64,000 nucleotides of DNA from Streptomyces olivochromogenes (GCF_021538895.1 NZ_JADDRL010000043.1:1-64000); one strand, 5' to 3'. Positions 34,840-44,153 are shown, numbered from the stretch's first letter. Numbers and translations: made by a program. Notes: a model not told the origin generated them from the letters alone.

Positions 34840-35496
34840 GTGACACGACCGCCGACCGCCGCGCAGCGGCGTGTCATCGACGCCGCCGACCCGGTCACCG
34901 GGCGGCTGCGGGGTACGGAGACGCAGCTCGCGGCGCTGGTCGAGCGGGGTCTCGCCTTCCGGCATCCGCGACCGCCGCACGACCACTTCCTGACGCCGGC
35001 CGGGCATCGAATACGGGACCACCTGCGGGAGGCGGTGCCGGAGCCCACCGGGGCGGCCGAGCGCGCGGAGCCGGTCGGGACGCGGGCGGCCGACGGGGTC
35101 TTCGCGGCGCGCGTCGGCGGCGAGGAGGACGCGTCCGGTTCCGGGCCGTCCCGGGTGCGCGAGGTGCACAGTGCCTGGCAGGGGCTGCTGGAGCTGCGCC
35201 GGATGACGAACCCGGACGGTGCCACGGACCGGCCGTGCGGCTGGGAGCGTACGCATCTGGTGCGGGCCGCCGCCCTCGCCCTGGAGGCGGCGGGGCACCG
35301 GCCGGCGGACGCCGACGCCGACGGGTACCGGGTGCGCGCGACCCCGCAGCCGGAGGCGGTCGCCGTGTACGCGCCGGAGGGCGAGGTGCTGCGAGCCTGT
35401 GCGGCCACGCTGGAGGCGGCGGGCTGGCAGGCCGGCGAGTACACGGAGCCGCGGACGAGGGCGCGTTATCTGCTGGCCTCCCCGCGTCGCGTGTGA
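34840..35496 (+). CDS. Conserved hypothetical protein
   Basis: Protein of 218 residues. GTG 34840 is chosen because GGGAGGAG lies about 7 nt upstream; ATG 34798 would add 14 poorly supported residues. The N-terminal 70 residues (AAQRRVIDAADPVTGRLRGT, LVERGLAFRHPRPPHDHFLT) look like a small winged-helix-type fold. The C-terminal half contains two degenerate segments ending in Ala-rich helices (RAAALALEAAGHRP; RACAATLEAAGWQA), suggesting an internal duplication. No known catalytic motif. Confidence 0.72.
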   Translation: MTRPPTAAQRRVIDAADPVTGRLRGTETQLAALVERGLAFRHPRPPHDHFLTPAGHRIRDHLREAVPEPTGAAERAEPVGTRAADGVFAARVGGEEDASGSGPSRVREVHSAWQGLLELRRMTNPDGATDRPCGWERTHLVRAAALALEAAGHRPADADADGYRVRATPQPEAVAVYAPEGEVLRACAATLEAAGWQAGEYTEPRTRARYLLASPRRV

Positions 35497-35550
35497 GCGG
35501 CGCGTGCCAGGATCGGGGGATCAGTGCGCCGTACACGAGAAGGGGAAGTA

Positions 35551-35973
35551 GTGAGCGAACCGTATTCCGTCCGCGTGACCGTCCGGGGTTACGAGACCGA
35601 CGTGCAGGGTCATCTCAACCAGGCGGTCTACCTCAACTACGCGGAGCACGCCCGCTGGTCGCTGCTCCAGGCCGCCGGGGTGACCCAGGCCCAGCTCAGG
35701 GGCCGGGGCGTGGGTCCGGTGGCACTGGAGACGACGATCCGCTACCAGCGTGAACTACTCGCGGGCGACGAGGTCGACGTGACCTGCGCGTTCGAGTGGG
35801 GCACGGGCAAGACGTTCCGGATCGTGCAGACGATCCGCAAGACCGACGGCACGGTGGCGGCCGAGATCACCGGGGTCGGCGGCGTCATGGACCTCAAGAA
35901 GCGGAAGCTGGTCGCCGACCCGCGGGAGGCCTTCAAGGAGGTGGCGAGCGACCTCACCTTCTTCGGCCTGTGA
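35551..35973 (+). CDS. Acyl-CoA thioesterase (hotdog fold)
   Basis: Protein of 140 residues of the 4-hydroxybenzoyl-CoA thioesterase type: YETDVQGHLNQAVYLNYAEHARW near the N-terminus contains the catalytic Asp in the DxxGHxNN-like motif (here DVQGHLNQ), and the following VALETTIRYQRELLAGDEV is the usual strand. GTG 35551 has AAGGGGAA just upstream. Substrate acyl chain unknown. Confidence 0.88.
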   Translation: MSEPYSVRVTVRGYETDVQGHLNQAVYLNYAEHARWSLLQAAGVTQAQLRGRGVGPVALETTIRYQRELLAGDEVDVTCAFEWGTGKTFRIVQTIRKTDGTVAAEITGVGGVMDLKKRKLVADPREAFKEVASDLTFFGL

Positions 35974-36055
35974 CGGTGGCCGGCGGCCCGCGACCGGGTG
36001 CCTGACCGGAGGCGGGGCGGCCGGTACCCCCGTTTCCGCCGCCCCACCCGGTCCG

Positions 36056-36910
36056 TCAGGTCCGGTCGAACGCCGCCCTGTGGTCCCGCGCCCACTCCCG
36101 GTACGTCCGGGCGGGCCTGCCCAGCAGGTCCGGTACGTCGTCGGTGACGACCGCGTTGCCGCCCCGGCGGACGAAGGCGGTGCCGGCCAGGATGCCCGCC
36201 GCCTGCGCGTCGTCGAAGCCCCAGGCCGTGCGCAGGTGTTCCCGTGTCTCGTCCGGGGTGAGGTCCCGCGTGGCCACCGGGCGGCCGAGCACCGCGGCGA
36301 GCGCGGCGGCCTGCTCGGGGACGCTGATCGCCGCCGGCCCGGTCAGGGTGTACGTCCGCCCCGCGTGCCCGCTCTCGACGAGGACCCGCGCCGCGACCTC
36401 CGACAGGTCACGGGGGTCGATCACGCCTGATGCCCCGTCACCGGTCATGTTCGGCACCGGCTCACCGGCCTGGACGTCCGGCGCCCAGCTCAGCGTGTTG
36501 GAGGCGAAGGACGAGGGCCGCAGGATCGTCCACTCGGTGCCGCTGTCCCGCACGGCCCGCTCGCCGGCCACGTGCCAGGTGCCGGAGGAGCCGACGTCGG
36601 GGTCGCCGGTGCCGATCGCGGAGAGCTTCACCAGCCGCTCGACGCCCGCCCGACGCGCCGCCGCGACCAGCACCTCGTCGTGCCGCGCGCCCGGACCGGG
36701 GGCGCCGAGCAGGAACGCGGCCGTCACTCCGGCCGTCGCGTCCCGCACGGAATCCGGTTCGAGGTAGTCGCCGCGCACCACCTCCACTCCGGCGGGCATC
36801 CGGGCCTTCGCCGGGTCACGGGTCAGGGCGCGCACCTTCTCGCCGCGCGCCGCGAGCTGTCGCAGAAGTTCACTGCCGATGGTGCCGGTGGCACCGGTTA
36901 CGAGGATCAT
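36056..36910 (-). CDS. NmrA-like NAD(P)-binding protein
   Basis: Protein of 284 residues beginning MILVTGATGTIGSELLRQLA, the atypical short-chain dehydrogenase nucleotide-binding motif. Other family segments are VKLSAIGTG near 96, WTILRPSSFASN near 130 and VDIDPRDLSEVAARVL-like IDPRDLSEVAARVL near 165. The usual Tyr-Lys catalytic pair is not evident, so it may be a quinone reductase of the QOR2 type or a redox sensor. It is divergent from an AraC regulator gene, 96 bp apart, which probably controls it. Confidence 0.87.
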   Translation of the reverse strand: MILVTGATGTIGSELLRQLAARGEKVRALTRDPAKARMPAGVEVVRGDYLEPDSVRDATAGVTAAFLLGAPGPGARHDEVLVAAARRAGVERLVKLSAIGTGDPDVGSSGTWHVAGERAVRDSGTEWTILRPSSFASNTLSWAPDVQAGEPVPNMTGDGASGVIDPRDLSEVAARVLVESGHAGRTYTLTGPAAISVPEQAAALAAVLGRPVATRDLTPDETREHLRTAWGFDDAQAAGILAGTAFVRRGGNAVVTDDVPDLLGRPARTYREWARDHRAAFDRT

Positions 36911-37006
36911 GCTCTCCACGGTGGGCCGGGCCGGGCCCCCGCCTCTTGGAAATTCCGGCACGGTTGGCCGGCCCCGCGGACCGTGCGGCTCGCTTACGGT
37001 GGAGAG

Positions 37007-37804
37007 GTGACCAACGCCCGTGCCGAGCAGGCCCTGCTGATACCCGAGGCCCTGCGTCCCTGGATCACCGGGATCACGTCCGTGTCCGTCACCGGGCCGC
37101 CCGCGCAGGCGTTCGTCCATCTCCCCGACCCGGTCACGAAGATCGTCGTACGGGTGGGGGCGAGGGGCCACCGCGACGTCGTCGCCGTCGGTCCCCGGGT
37201 GCGGGCCTCCTATCACGACGGCGCGTTCCCCGCCTCCTGCCTGGAGCTGCAGCTCACGCCGGGCACGGCCCGGCCCCTGCTGGGCGTCCCGGCGGCCGAA
37301 CTGGTCGGCAGGGTCGTACCGCTCGGCGACCTGCCGAGCGGCACGGCACGCCGACTGGACCGCGAGCTGCGCCGGCTGGCTCCGGAGGAGACGGCGGCAC
37401 ACCTCGCGGACGTACTGCCCGAACGGCTGACCGCCGCGGCGGACCGCGGCCGCACCGAGCTGGTACGGGCCGGGGCCGACGCGATGTCGGTGCGGCCCGG
37501 TCGCGTACCGGGGCCGGTCGGTGAGGTCGCCCGTGAACTCGCGGTCAGCGAGCGGCAGTTACGGAACCTCTTCACGGAGGGCGTGGGCCTGTCCCCCAAG
37601 CACTACGCCCGCATCAACCGCGTACGCACGGTGCTCACGCACGCCACCAGCGCTCCCTGGGCCGAACTAGCCGCCGCCACCGGCTACTACGACCAGTCAC
37701 ACATGACGTCGGACTTCCGGGCCCTGATGGGCGTCCCGCCCCGCTCGTACTTCACCGGCCGGCTGCCCACGTCCACCCCCTGCCAGTCGGGCCCCCGCCC
37801 CTGA
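37007..37804 (+). CDS. AraC-family transcriptional regulator
   Basis: Protein of 265 residues with an N-terminal ligand domain (about 1-160) and a C-terminal AraC helix-turn-helix pair: VGEVARELAVSERQLRNLF near 167 and ELAAATGYYDQSHMTSDFRALMGV near 222 (each within the family pattern). GTG 37007 directly follows GGAGAG, too close for a ribosome site, but TACGGT lies 6 nt before it, so the mRNA may be leaderless. Likely regulates the divergent NmrA-like gene. Confidence 0.9.
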   Translation: MTNARAEQALLIPEALRPWITGITSVSVTGPPAQAFVHLPDPVTKIVVRVGARGHRDVVAVGPRVRASYHDGAFPASCLELQLTPGTARPLLGVPAAELVGRVVPLGDLPSGTARRLDRELRRLAPEETAAHLADVLPERLTAAADRGRTELVRAGADAMSVRPGRVPGPVGEVARELAVSERQLRNLFTEGVGLSPKHYARINRVRTVLTHATSAPWAELAAATGYYDQSHMTSDFRALMGVPPRSYFTGRLPTSTPCQSGPRP

Positions 37805-37848
37805 AATCGCGGATGCGGTGGACGGCCCCGCCTGCGATGCTGCGGTGC

Positions 37849-38475
37849 ATGCCGGTACCACCGTCCGCACGTCGCGTGAAACCCAGCCGCTACATCTCCG
37901 TCGACATCGAGGCGGACGGCCCGATCCCGGGGCCGTACTCGATGCTGAGCCTGGGCGCGGCCGTCGCCGGGACGCAGGACGCCGACGGATTCACCGCCGC
38001 CGATCCGGAACGGCTGACGTTCTACCGCGAACTACGGCCGATCAGTGCGGAGTTCGTCCCGGAGGCGCTCGCCGTGAGCGGTCTCGACCGGGACCGGCTG
38101 CGGGCGGAGGGGGCCGAACCGGGCGTGGCGCTGGCCGAGTTCACCGACTGGGTCCGCGAGGTGAGCGCGGGCGCCCAGCCGGTGATGTGCGGCTATCCGG
38201 CGTCGTACGACTGGACGTTCCTGTACTGGTACCTGATCCGCTTCACCGGGTCGAGTCCGTTCGGGCACTCGGGGTGCCTGGACATGAAGACGCTCTACGC
38301 GACCAAGGCCGGGCTGCCGTTGCGGGCCGTGGCCAAGGGGACGATGCCCCGGCACCTGCTCTCGAAGCGCCGGCACACCCACCACGCGCTGGACGACGCG
38401 ATCGAGCAGGCCGAGTTGTTCGCGAACCTCATGAGGTGGCCGGGTCGTCCCGCACCGGGACCGGTACCTGATTGA
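37849..38475 (+). CDS. 3'-5' exonuclease-like protein (DEDD fold)
   Basis: Protein of 208 residues. The ExoI motif ISVDIEADGPIPGPYSMLS (residues 16-34) has the Asp/Glu metal ligands, ExoII is CGYPASYDWTFLYWYL near 118, and the C-terminal motif HTHHALDDAIEQAELF near 180 has the HxxxxD pattern of DEDDh enzymes. ATG 37849 is preferred over ATG 37813. Its last 47 bp overlap the convergent TMEM175-like gene. The nucleic acid substrate is unknown. Confidence 0.87.
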   Translation: MPVPPSARRVKPSRYISVDIEADGPIPGPYSMLSLGAAVAGTQDADGFTAADPERLTFYRELRPISAEFVPEALAVSGLDRDRLRAEGAEPGVALAEFTDWVREVSAGAQPVMCGYPASYDWTFLYWYLIRFTGSSPFGHSGCLDMKTLYATKAGLPLRAVAKGTMPRHLLSKRRHTHHALDDAIEQAELFANLMRWPGRPAPGPVPD

Positions 38476-39052
38476 AGCCGTAGTAGAGGGCTATGAGGCC
38501 GTGGGCGGCCAGGGTGAGGGGGGCCGAGACGAAGGCCAGGCCCACCGTCAGCGGGTAGGCCAGGGAACCCAGCGCGAAGCGGACGCGGGTCGCCCTGGCC
38601 GCCGGGACGTCGACGCGGGCGTCGAAGAGGTGACCGGTGCGGGTGAGGTGCCACCACAGGGCCTGGAAGGTGAAGGCCATCGCGACCATCACCAGGCTGT
38701 ACACGGCCGCCGCCACGTGCGAGGCCGCTCCCTCGCGCAGATACTCCGCGAGCATCGCCGTGGGCCAGGGCACCGCGGCCACCACCATCAGGACCAGCAG
38801 GTTCAGGAACATCAGCGTACGGTCGACGCGGGCGACGTAACTGAACACCTGATGGTGGTTGACCCACATGATGCCGATGACCAGGAAGCTCACCACGTAG
38901 GCGGCGTACGACGGCCATTGGGCGCCCAACGCGTGCCAGAGGCCTTGGTGTTCACCCACTTCGGGGACCTTGATCTCCAGGATGAGCAGGGTGATGGCGA
39001 TGGCGAAGACACCGTCGCTGAAGGCCTCGACACGGCTGGACTCACTCGTCAT
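38429..39052 (-). CDS. TMEM175-family (DUF1211) potassium channel-like membrane protein
   Basis: Protein of 207 residues with about six hydrophobic segments and the family signature FSDGVFAIAITLLILEIKVP (residues 11-30), the pore-lining FSDG motif of bacterial TMEM175 channels. ATG 39052 overlaps the stop of the purine permease gene (ATGA), so translation of the two is coupled. The 3' end overlaps the convergent exonuclease gene by 47 bp. Bacterial homologues conduct K+; activity here is inferred. Confidence 0.9.
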   Translation of the reverse strand: MTSESSRVEAFSDGVFAIAITLLILEIKVPEVGEHQGLWHALGAQWPSYAAYVVSFLVIGIMWVNHHQVFSYVARVDRTLMFLNLLVLMVVAAVPWPTAMLAEYLREGAASHVAAAVYSLVMVAMAFTFQALWWHLTRTGHLFDARVDVPAARATRVRFALGSLAYPLTVGLAFVSAPLTLAAHGLIALYYGFNQVPVPVRDDPATS

Positions 39053-40476
39053 GGCACACAGGGTGCACCATCGGCCACGATTTCCTCACCCGCCTCCATG
39101 GGATGGGTCACGTCCCGGGCCTCGCGGCTGTCGGCGCCGAGGTGGTTGAAGACCAGGTTCAGCAGGACCGCCGCCACGCACCCGGTCGAGATGCCGGAGT
39201 CGAGGACGATCTTCGCCGTCTCCGGGAAGGCGTGGTAGAACTCCGGCGCCGTGATGGGGATCAGGCCGACGGCCAGTGACACCGCGACGATCAGCACGTT
39301 GTTGTCCTTCTCCAGGCCGGCCCGGACGAGCGTCTGGATGCCGCTCGCGGCCACCGAGCCGAAGAGGACCACCCCGGCGCCGCCGAGCACCGGGCGGGGC
39401 ACCACCGCGATCAGCGACGCCGCCGTCGGGCACAGACCCATCAGGACCAGGAAGCCGCCGCCGGTGGCCACGACGTACCGGCTGCGGATCCGCGTCATCG
39501 CGACCAGGCCGATGTTCTGCGCGAAGGCGCTGCACATGAAGCCGTTGAAGAGCGGGCTGAGGGCCGAGCCGAGGGTGTCGGCGCGCAGGCCCGCCGCGAT
39601 CGTCCGCTCGTCGGCCGGGCGCTTGACGATCTCGCCGAGGGCCAGCATGTCGGCCGTCGACTCGGTCATCGAGACCACCATCACCACGCACATCGACAGG
39701 ATCGCCGCGAGCTGGAACTGCGGTGCGCCGAAGTGGAACGGTGTCGGGAAGCCGATCACGTCCGCGTCCGCCACCGGGCCGAAGTCCGTGACGCCGAACG
39801 GGATCGCCACCAGGGTGCCGACGACCAGGCCGAGCAGGACCGCGATCTGCTTGACGAAGCCCCGGGTGAAGCGGCGCAGGGCCAGGACGATGAGCAGGGT
39901 GATCCCGGCGAGGGTGAGGTAGGTCGTCGAACCGTAGTCGTCCGCGGCGGGGTTGGGACCCTGGGCCCAGCCGAAGGCCACCGGGAGCAGCGAGACGCCG
40001 ATCAGGGTGATGACCGTGCCGGTGACGACCGGCGGGAAGAAGCGGACCGCCTTGCTGAAGAAGGGGGCCGCCAGGAAGCCGAGCAGGCCGGCGACGATGA
40101 CCGCGCCGAAGATGACCGGCAGCGCGTCGGACTTGTCCTTCGCGGAGGCGACGATGGCCGTCATGGGGGCCACGCCGGCGAAGGTGACGCCGTTCACGAA
40201 GGGCAGCCGGGCGCCGATCTTCCAGATGCCGAGGGTCTGCAGGAAGGTGGCGAGGCCCGCGGTGAACAGGCAGGCGCCGGTGAGGAAGGTGAGTTCGGTG
40301 CCGGACAGGCCCACGGCCGCGCCGACGATCAGGGGTGGGGCGACGACGCCTGCGTACATGGCGGCCACGTGCTGCAGGCCGGTCGTGGCCATTTTGAGGG
40401 CGGGGAGTTTCTCGTCGACGGGGTGTATCCCGTCGGTTGTCTCGTCGACTCTCTCGTCAACTGGCTGAGCGGACAC
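39049..40476 (-). CDS. Nucleobase:cation symporter-2 family purine permease
   Basis: Protein of 475 residues with about 12-14 membrane segments. NCS2 signatures: GLQHVAAMYAGVVAPPLIVG near residue 34, FVNGVTFAGVAPM near 100, VVSMTESTADMLALGEI near 268 (substrate-binding Glu region) and SPLFNGFMCSAFAQNIGLVAMTRI-type segment near 315. The family imports xanthine and uric acid with H+ or Na+. GTG 40476 has GGAGGAG 5 nt upstream. It stands beside the deaminase and urate genes, so it likely feeds purines to them. Confidence 0.93.
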   Translation of the reverse strand: MSAQPVDERVDETTDGIHPVDEKLPALKMATTGLQHVAAMYAGVVAPPLIVGAAVGLSGTELTFLTGACLFTAGLATFLQTLGIWKIGARLPFVNGVTFAGVAPMTAIVASAKDKSDALPVIFGAVIVAGLLGFLAAPFFSKAVRFFPPVVTGTVITLIGVSLLPVAFGWAQGPNPAADDYGSTTYLTLAGITLLIVLALRRFTRGFVKQIAVLLGLVVGTLVAIPFGVTDFGPVADADVIGFPTPFHFGAPQFQLAAILSMCVVMVVSMTESTADMLALGEIVKRPADERTIAAGLRADTLGSALSPLFNGFMCSAFAQNIGLVAMTRIRSRYVVATGGGFLVLMGLCPTAASLIAVVPRPVLGGAGVVLFGSVAASGIQTLVRAGLEKDNNVLIVAVSLAVGLIPITAPEFYHAFPETAKIVLDSGISTGCVAAVLLNLVFNHLGADSREARDVTHPMEAGEEIVADGAPCVP

Positions 40477-40588
40477 GGCGGCTCCTCCGGTCGGGTGACA
40501 CGTCGGCTCTGACGTGGGTTTCAGGGAGGTGGTGCGCGACGGTCGTGCGGGACCGGCAGGACCCATGGGGTCGGTGGACGGTGACCGT

Positions 40589-40620
40589 TCCGGGGCGCGC
40601 GCGTTCACGCGCGCCCCGGA
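40589..40620. terminator. Terminator after the guanine/8-oxoguanine deaminase gene
   Basis: CCGGGGCGCGCG (40590-40601) pairs with CGCGCGCCCCGG (40608-40619) around a 6-nt loop, extended by an outer T-A pair. It lies between the deaminase stop and the permease start on the same strand and should end transcription of the deaminase. Confidence 0.75.
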
Positions 40621-40714
40621 GACGGCCGCCGTGAACCCCGCTCGGGTCCACGGCCGCCGACCGGGAGCCGTCCCTCCCGGCCGGAGTCCTGTGCGACAGA
40701 GTGCTGTCGGCTGC

Positions 40715-42094
40715 TCAGCCCTGGGCGGCGATCCGGGCCAGACGCTGGGCCTCGTCCCGCGTGGAGCGGGCGATGGCGTCCTCGTCGACGGTCAGCAGGC
40801 GCCCGTTCTCGACGATCTGACGGCCGTTCACGAAGGAGGCGGTGACCGGTGCCGCCGCACCGAAGACCAGCGCGGTCACGGGGTCGGCGATGGAGGCGTG
40901 GGCGAGGGTGTCCAGCTTCCACAGCACCAGGTCGGCGAGCTTGCCCGGCTCCAGGGAGCCGGTCTCGGCGGCGCGGCCCAGGACCTGGGCACCGCCGTGG
41001 GTGCCGAGGCGCAGCGCCTCGCGCGCGCCCAGGGCGGCCTCGCGGTGGGCGCCGAGGCGGTTGATGAGCAGGGCGTTGCGCAGCTCGGTGTGCAGCTCGC
41101 CGGACTCGTTGGAGGCGGTGCCGTCGACGCCGAGGCCGACCGGGACGCCGGCCGCCAGCATGTCGGGGACGCGGGCGATGCCGGCCGCCAGACGGGCGTT
41201 GGAGGAGGGGCAGTGGGCGACGCCCGTCCTCGTACGGCCGAAGGCGACGATGTCGGAGTCGTTCATGTGGACGCAGTGGGCCATCCACACGTCCTCACCG
41301 AGCCAGCCGGTGGACTCGAAGTAGTCGGTGGGGCCCATGCCGAACAGCTCGTGGCAGAACTTCTCCTCCTCGACCGTCTCCGAGCCGTGGGTGTGCAGCC
41401 GCACGCCGAGCCGGCGGGCCAGCTCCGCGCCCTGCCTGAGCAGTTCGGTGGACACGGAGAACGGCGAGCAGGGGGCGACGGCGACCTGGGTCATCGCGTC
41501 GAAGGAGGCGTCGTGGTGTTCCTTGACGGTCTGCTCGGTCGCGGTGAGCGCGCCCTGAAGCGTCTCGACGGCGAAGTCCGGCGGCAGGCCGCCGTCCTTC
41601 TCGCTGCGGTCCATGGAACCGCGGGCGAGCGTGAAGCGGACGCCGGTCTCACGGGCGGCGCGGATGATCGCGCCGGACAGGTCGCCGGAGCCCTGGGGGT
41701 AGACGTAGTGGTGGTCCATGGCGGTGGTGACGCCGCCGCGGGCCATCATCGCGAGCGAGCCCTGGGCCGCCGCGTAGACCATCGGCTCGTCGATGCGGGC
41801 CCAGGTGGGGTAGAGCGCGACGAGCCAGTTGAAGAGGTTGTGGTCGGTGGCCAGGCCCCGGGTGATCCACTGGTAGAAGTGGTGGTGGGTGTTGATCAGG
41901 CCCGGGGTGACCAGGTGCCCGGTGGCGTCGATGCGGCGTACGACGTTCTCCAGGCCCTCGGGGGCCTTGCCCGCGCCGAGCGCCTCGATGCGGTTGCCGG
42001 CGATGACGAGGTGTCCGCTCGCGTACTCGGTGTCGTTCGCGTCGACCGTCGCGATCGAACAGTTCTCGATGACGATGCGCTGGGCTGCTGCCAT
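40715..42094 (-). CDS. 8-oxoguanine/guanine deaminase (amidohydrolase)
   Basis: Protein of 459 residues of the ATZ/TRZ amidohydrolase family. Metal ligands are visible: HxH in INTHHHFYQW near residue 72, His in LHTHGSET near 236, His in MAHCVHMND near 268, Asp in GLGVDGTASNESG near 325. The HHHFYQW context and AMDHHYVYP near 125 resemble 8-oxoguanine deaminases more than classical guanine deaminase. It would feed xanthine or urate to the urate oxidase genes downstream. Orientation matches the urate genes, but the 127-bp gap leaves operon membership open. Confidence 0.88.
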   Translation of the reverse strand: MAAAQRIVIENCSIATVDANDTEYASGHLVIAGNRIEALGAGKAPEGLENVVRRIDATGHLVTPGLINTHHHFYQWITRGLATDHNLFNWLVALYPTWARIDEPMVYAAAQGSLAMMARGGVTTAMDHHYVYPQGSGDLSGAIIRAARETGVRFTLARGSMDRSEKDGGLPPDFAVETLQGALTATEQTVKEHHDASFDAMTQVAVAPCSPFSVSTELLRQGAELARRLGVRLHTHGSETVEEEKFCHELFGMGPTDYFESTGWLGEDVWMAHCVHMNDSDIVAFGRTRTGVAHCPSSNARLAAGIARVPDMLAAGVPVGLGVDGTASNESGELHTELRNALLINRLGAHREAALGAREALRLGTHGGAQVLGRAAETGSLEPGKLADLVLWKLDTLAHASIADPVTALVFGAAAPVTASFVNGRQIVENGRLLTVDEDAIARSTRDEAQRLARIAAQG

Positions 42095-42221
42095 GATTCG
42101 TCCTTTTCGCTCAGTGGACTCTGGGGAGTGGGCACGGCAGGACCCTAGGAAGTTTGAGTGCCGTGGCCGGGGACCTTGAGCAGGCGCGTCGCCCGGCCAC
42201 GGGTGCCGAAAGTGGGCGAGA

Positions 42222-43178
42222 TCAGAGGTTGGTGAGGTCCACCGGGATCCTCGGCTCGCAGCCGTCCCGGATGACGGTCGCCTCGATCAGGCCGTAGGGG
42301 CGGTCGGCGGCGAAGTACACCGCACCGTCTTCGGTGGCGTTCTTCAACCCGAAGGGCGTCAGGTCGACCAGGAAGTGGTGCTTGTTCGGCAGCGAGAAGC
42401 GGACCTCGTCGATCTCGCCGCGGTTGTTGATGATGCGCGCGCCCATCTGGTACAGCGTCTGCTGCAGCGAGAGGGAGTACGTCTCGGCGAAGGCCTGGAG
42501 CAAGTGCTTCTTGGTCTGCTCGTAGGACTTCTCCCAGTGGGGCATCTTCTGCTCGTCGTCGGTCCAGTTGAACCGCCAGCGGCCGGAGACCTGGGTGGCC
42601 AGGATGCGGTCGTGCGCCTCCTGGAGGGTCGTGTACTTGTCCTTGACGTAGCCCCAGAACTCGGAGTTCGTCGAGTTCATCACGACCAGGTCCTTCAGGC
42701 CTGAGATGACCTCCCACGTCTCGCCGTCGTAGGTGATCTGGGTGAGGCGGGTCTCCTGGCCCTGGCGGACGAAGGAGTGCTTGACCTCGTCCGCGCCGAT
42801 GAACTTGGAGTTGGCGTCGGAGGCCTCGATCCGCTCCCAGGCGTACTCCTCGATACGGATCCGGGCCGTCTTGATCGGCTCCTGCGAGGTGACGAAGTGC
42901 CGGGCGAGGTGGATGCCGAACTGCTCGGCGGACTCGATGCCGTACTCCTTGGCGAACGCGTACACCGTGTTCTTGGTGGTGTCGGTCGGCAGGACGTGGG
43001 CGTTGGAGCCGGAGTAGTGGACGTCGTCCATGTCGCCGCTCAGCGCCACGGAGACGTTGAGGTCCTTGATGTGGTGGGTGGCGCCGTCCCGCGTGATCTT
43101 TACGACTCGGTTCTCGGCCTTGCCGTACTGGTTCTGACCCAGGATCACAGGGCGGGCGGGCCGGGAATTGTCAGTCAT
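42222..43178 (-). CDS. Urate oxidase (factor-independent urate hydroxylase)
   Basis: Protein of 318 residues; oxidises urate with O2 to 5-hydroxyisourate and H2O2, without cofactor. Family segments: NQYGKAENRVVKI near residue 15, HYSGSNAHVLPTDTTKNTVY near 54 (catalytic Thr and Lys region), HFVTSQEP near 90 and LPNKHHFLVDL near 258. It is the third gene of the uraD-uraH-uox order on this strand, 7 bp after uraH. The H2O2 it makes is a reason for the co-regulated catalase at 58.5 kb. Confidence 0.96.
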   Translation of the reverse strand: MTDNSRPARPVILGQNQYGKAENRVVKITRDGATHHIKDLNVSVALSGDMDDVHYSGSNAHVLPTDTTKNTVYAFAKEYGIESAEQFGIHLARHFVTSQEPIKTARIRIEEYAWERIEASDANSKFIGADEVKHSFVRQGQETRLTQITYDGETWEVISGLKDLVVMNSTNSEFWGYVKDKYTTLQEAHDRILATQVSGRWRFNWTDDEQKMPHWEKSYEQTKKHLLQAFAETYSLSLQQTLYQMGARIINNRGEIDEVRFSLPNKHHFLVDLTPFGLKNATEDGAVYFAADRPYGLIEATVIRDGCEPRIPVDLTNL

Positions 43179-43185
43179 GTTTCTG

Positions 43186-43587
43186 CTAGCTCCCTCGGTA
43201 AACGGAGTAGCCGAACGGGTTGAGCAGCAGCGGTACGTGATAGTGCTCCCCGGGGTTCACGGCGAAGGTGATCGCCACCTCGGGGAAGAACACGGCACCG
43301 CTGTCCCGATTCGCGGGGGCGTCCTGCTGCGCATCGGCTTGCTTGTTCTCGGACTGCAAGAAGTACGCCTCGACGGCGAAGTCGAGCCGTACGTGTGTCG
43401 TCCCCTCCGGCAGGTCCGGAAGGTCCTTGCACCGGCCGTCGGCGTCGGTCGCGGAGCCGCCGAGCGCCTGCCAGTCCGCTTCGCGCCCCGGGCGGGCGGA
43501 GAGTTGGACGGCGACGCCGTGGGCGGGGCGGCCGATCGAGGTGTCCAGGATGTGTGTGGACACGGAGGCGGTGGTGCTGCTGCTCAT
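43186..43587 (-). CDS. uraH: 5-hydroxyisourate hydrolase
   Basis: Protein of 133 residues of the transthyretin-like family. It has STHILDTSIGRPAHGVAV at the N-terminus (catalytic His), HVRLDFAVEAYF in the middle and the diagnostic C-terminal YRGS. It is longer than the usual ~110 residues because of a polar insertion (about residues 79-97, QSENKQADAQQDAPANRDS). Opens the hydroxyisourate ring to give OHCU. ATG 43587 gives the conserved start; 4 bp separate it from uraD. Confidence 0.95.
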   Translation of the reverse strand: MSSSTTASVSTHILDTSIGRPAHGVAVQLSARPGREADWQALGGSATDADGRCKDLPDLPEGTTHVRLDFAVEAYFLQSENKQADAQQDAPANRDSGAVFFPEVAITFAVNPGEHYHVPLLLNPFGYSVYRGS

Positions 43588-43591
43588 GGTC

Positions 43592-44104
43592 TCAGGCGTC
43601 CTCTTCGACGAGTCGGGCCAGTCGGATGCGATTGATCCTGCCCAGCTCGGTGCGGACGATCTCCCGCTCCTGCTCCGGCGCGTTGCCGATCCGCTCCTTG
43701 AGCGCGTCGCGCATCTGCTCGCCGGTTCTGCCGGTGGCGCAGATGAGGAAGACATGGCCGAACCTGTCCTGGTAGGCGAGGTTCAGTTCCAGCATCTGGG
43801 CCTTGAGCTCCTCGGAGGCGCCGGCCATGCCGCGCTGTTCGCGGGCCGAGGCGGGGTCGCCAGGCTTGGGGCGACCGATCGGCGGGTGGCCGGACATCGC
43901 CTCCTGAAGGTCCGCGGCGGTCAGGTCGGCCGTGGCGGAGTCACTGGCGGCGTAGAGCTCGTCGGCGGTGGCGTAGGGGCGGGCGGCCAGCAGCCGGCCG
44001 GCCCACGCCGTGGAGGCACACGCCTCGTGGAGGGCCGCCAGGGCCGCGGGCTCCTCCAGAACGTTGAACCGGGCCAGGCCCGGGGGCGTGGATGTCGAAG
44101 TCAC
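43592..44104 (-). CDS. uraD: OHCU decarboxylase
   Basis: Protein of 170 residues that decarboxylates 2-oxo-4-hydroxy-4-carboxy-5-ureidoimidazoline to S-allantoin. Signatures: FNVLEEPAALAALHEACAS near residue 13, EAMSGHPPIGRPKPGD near 70 (catalytic His) and YQDRFGHVFLICATGRT near 110. GTG 44104 is the first gene of the urate operon; promoter and 17-bp dyad lie 50-90 bp upstream. Confidence 0.95.
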   Translation of the reverse strand: MTSTSTPPGLARFNVLEEPAALAALHEACASTAWAGRLLAARPYATADELYAASDSATADLTAADLQEAMSGHPPIGRPKPGDPASAREQRGMAGASEELKAQMLELNLAYQDRFGHVFLICATGRTGEQMRDALKERIGNAPEQEREIVRTELGRINRIRLARLVEEDA

Positions 44105-44153
44105 GGGAGCCTCCGTGGCCGCGAACGGCCTTCGTGCTGAACGGGCTGCGGCT

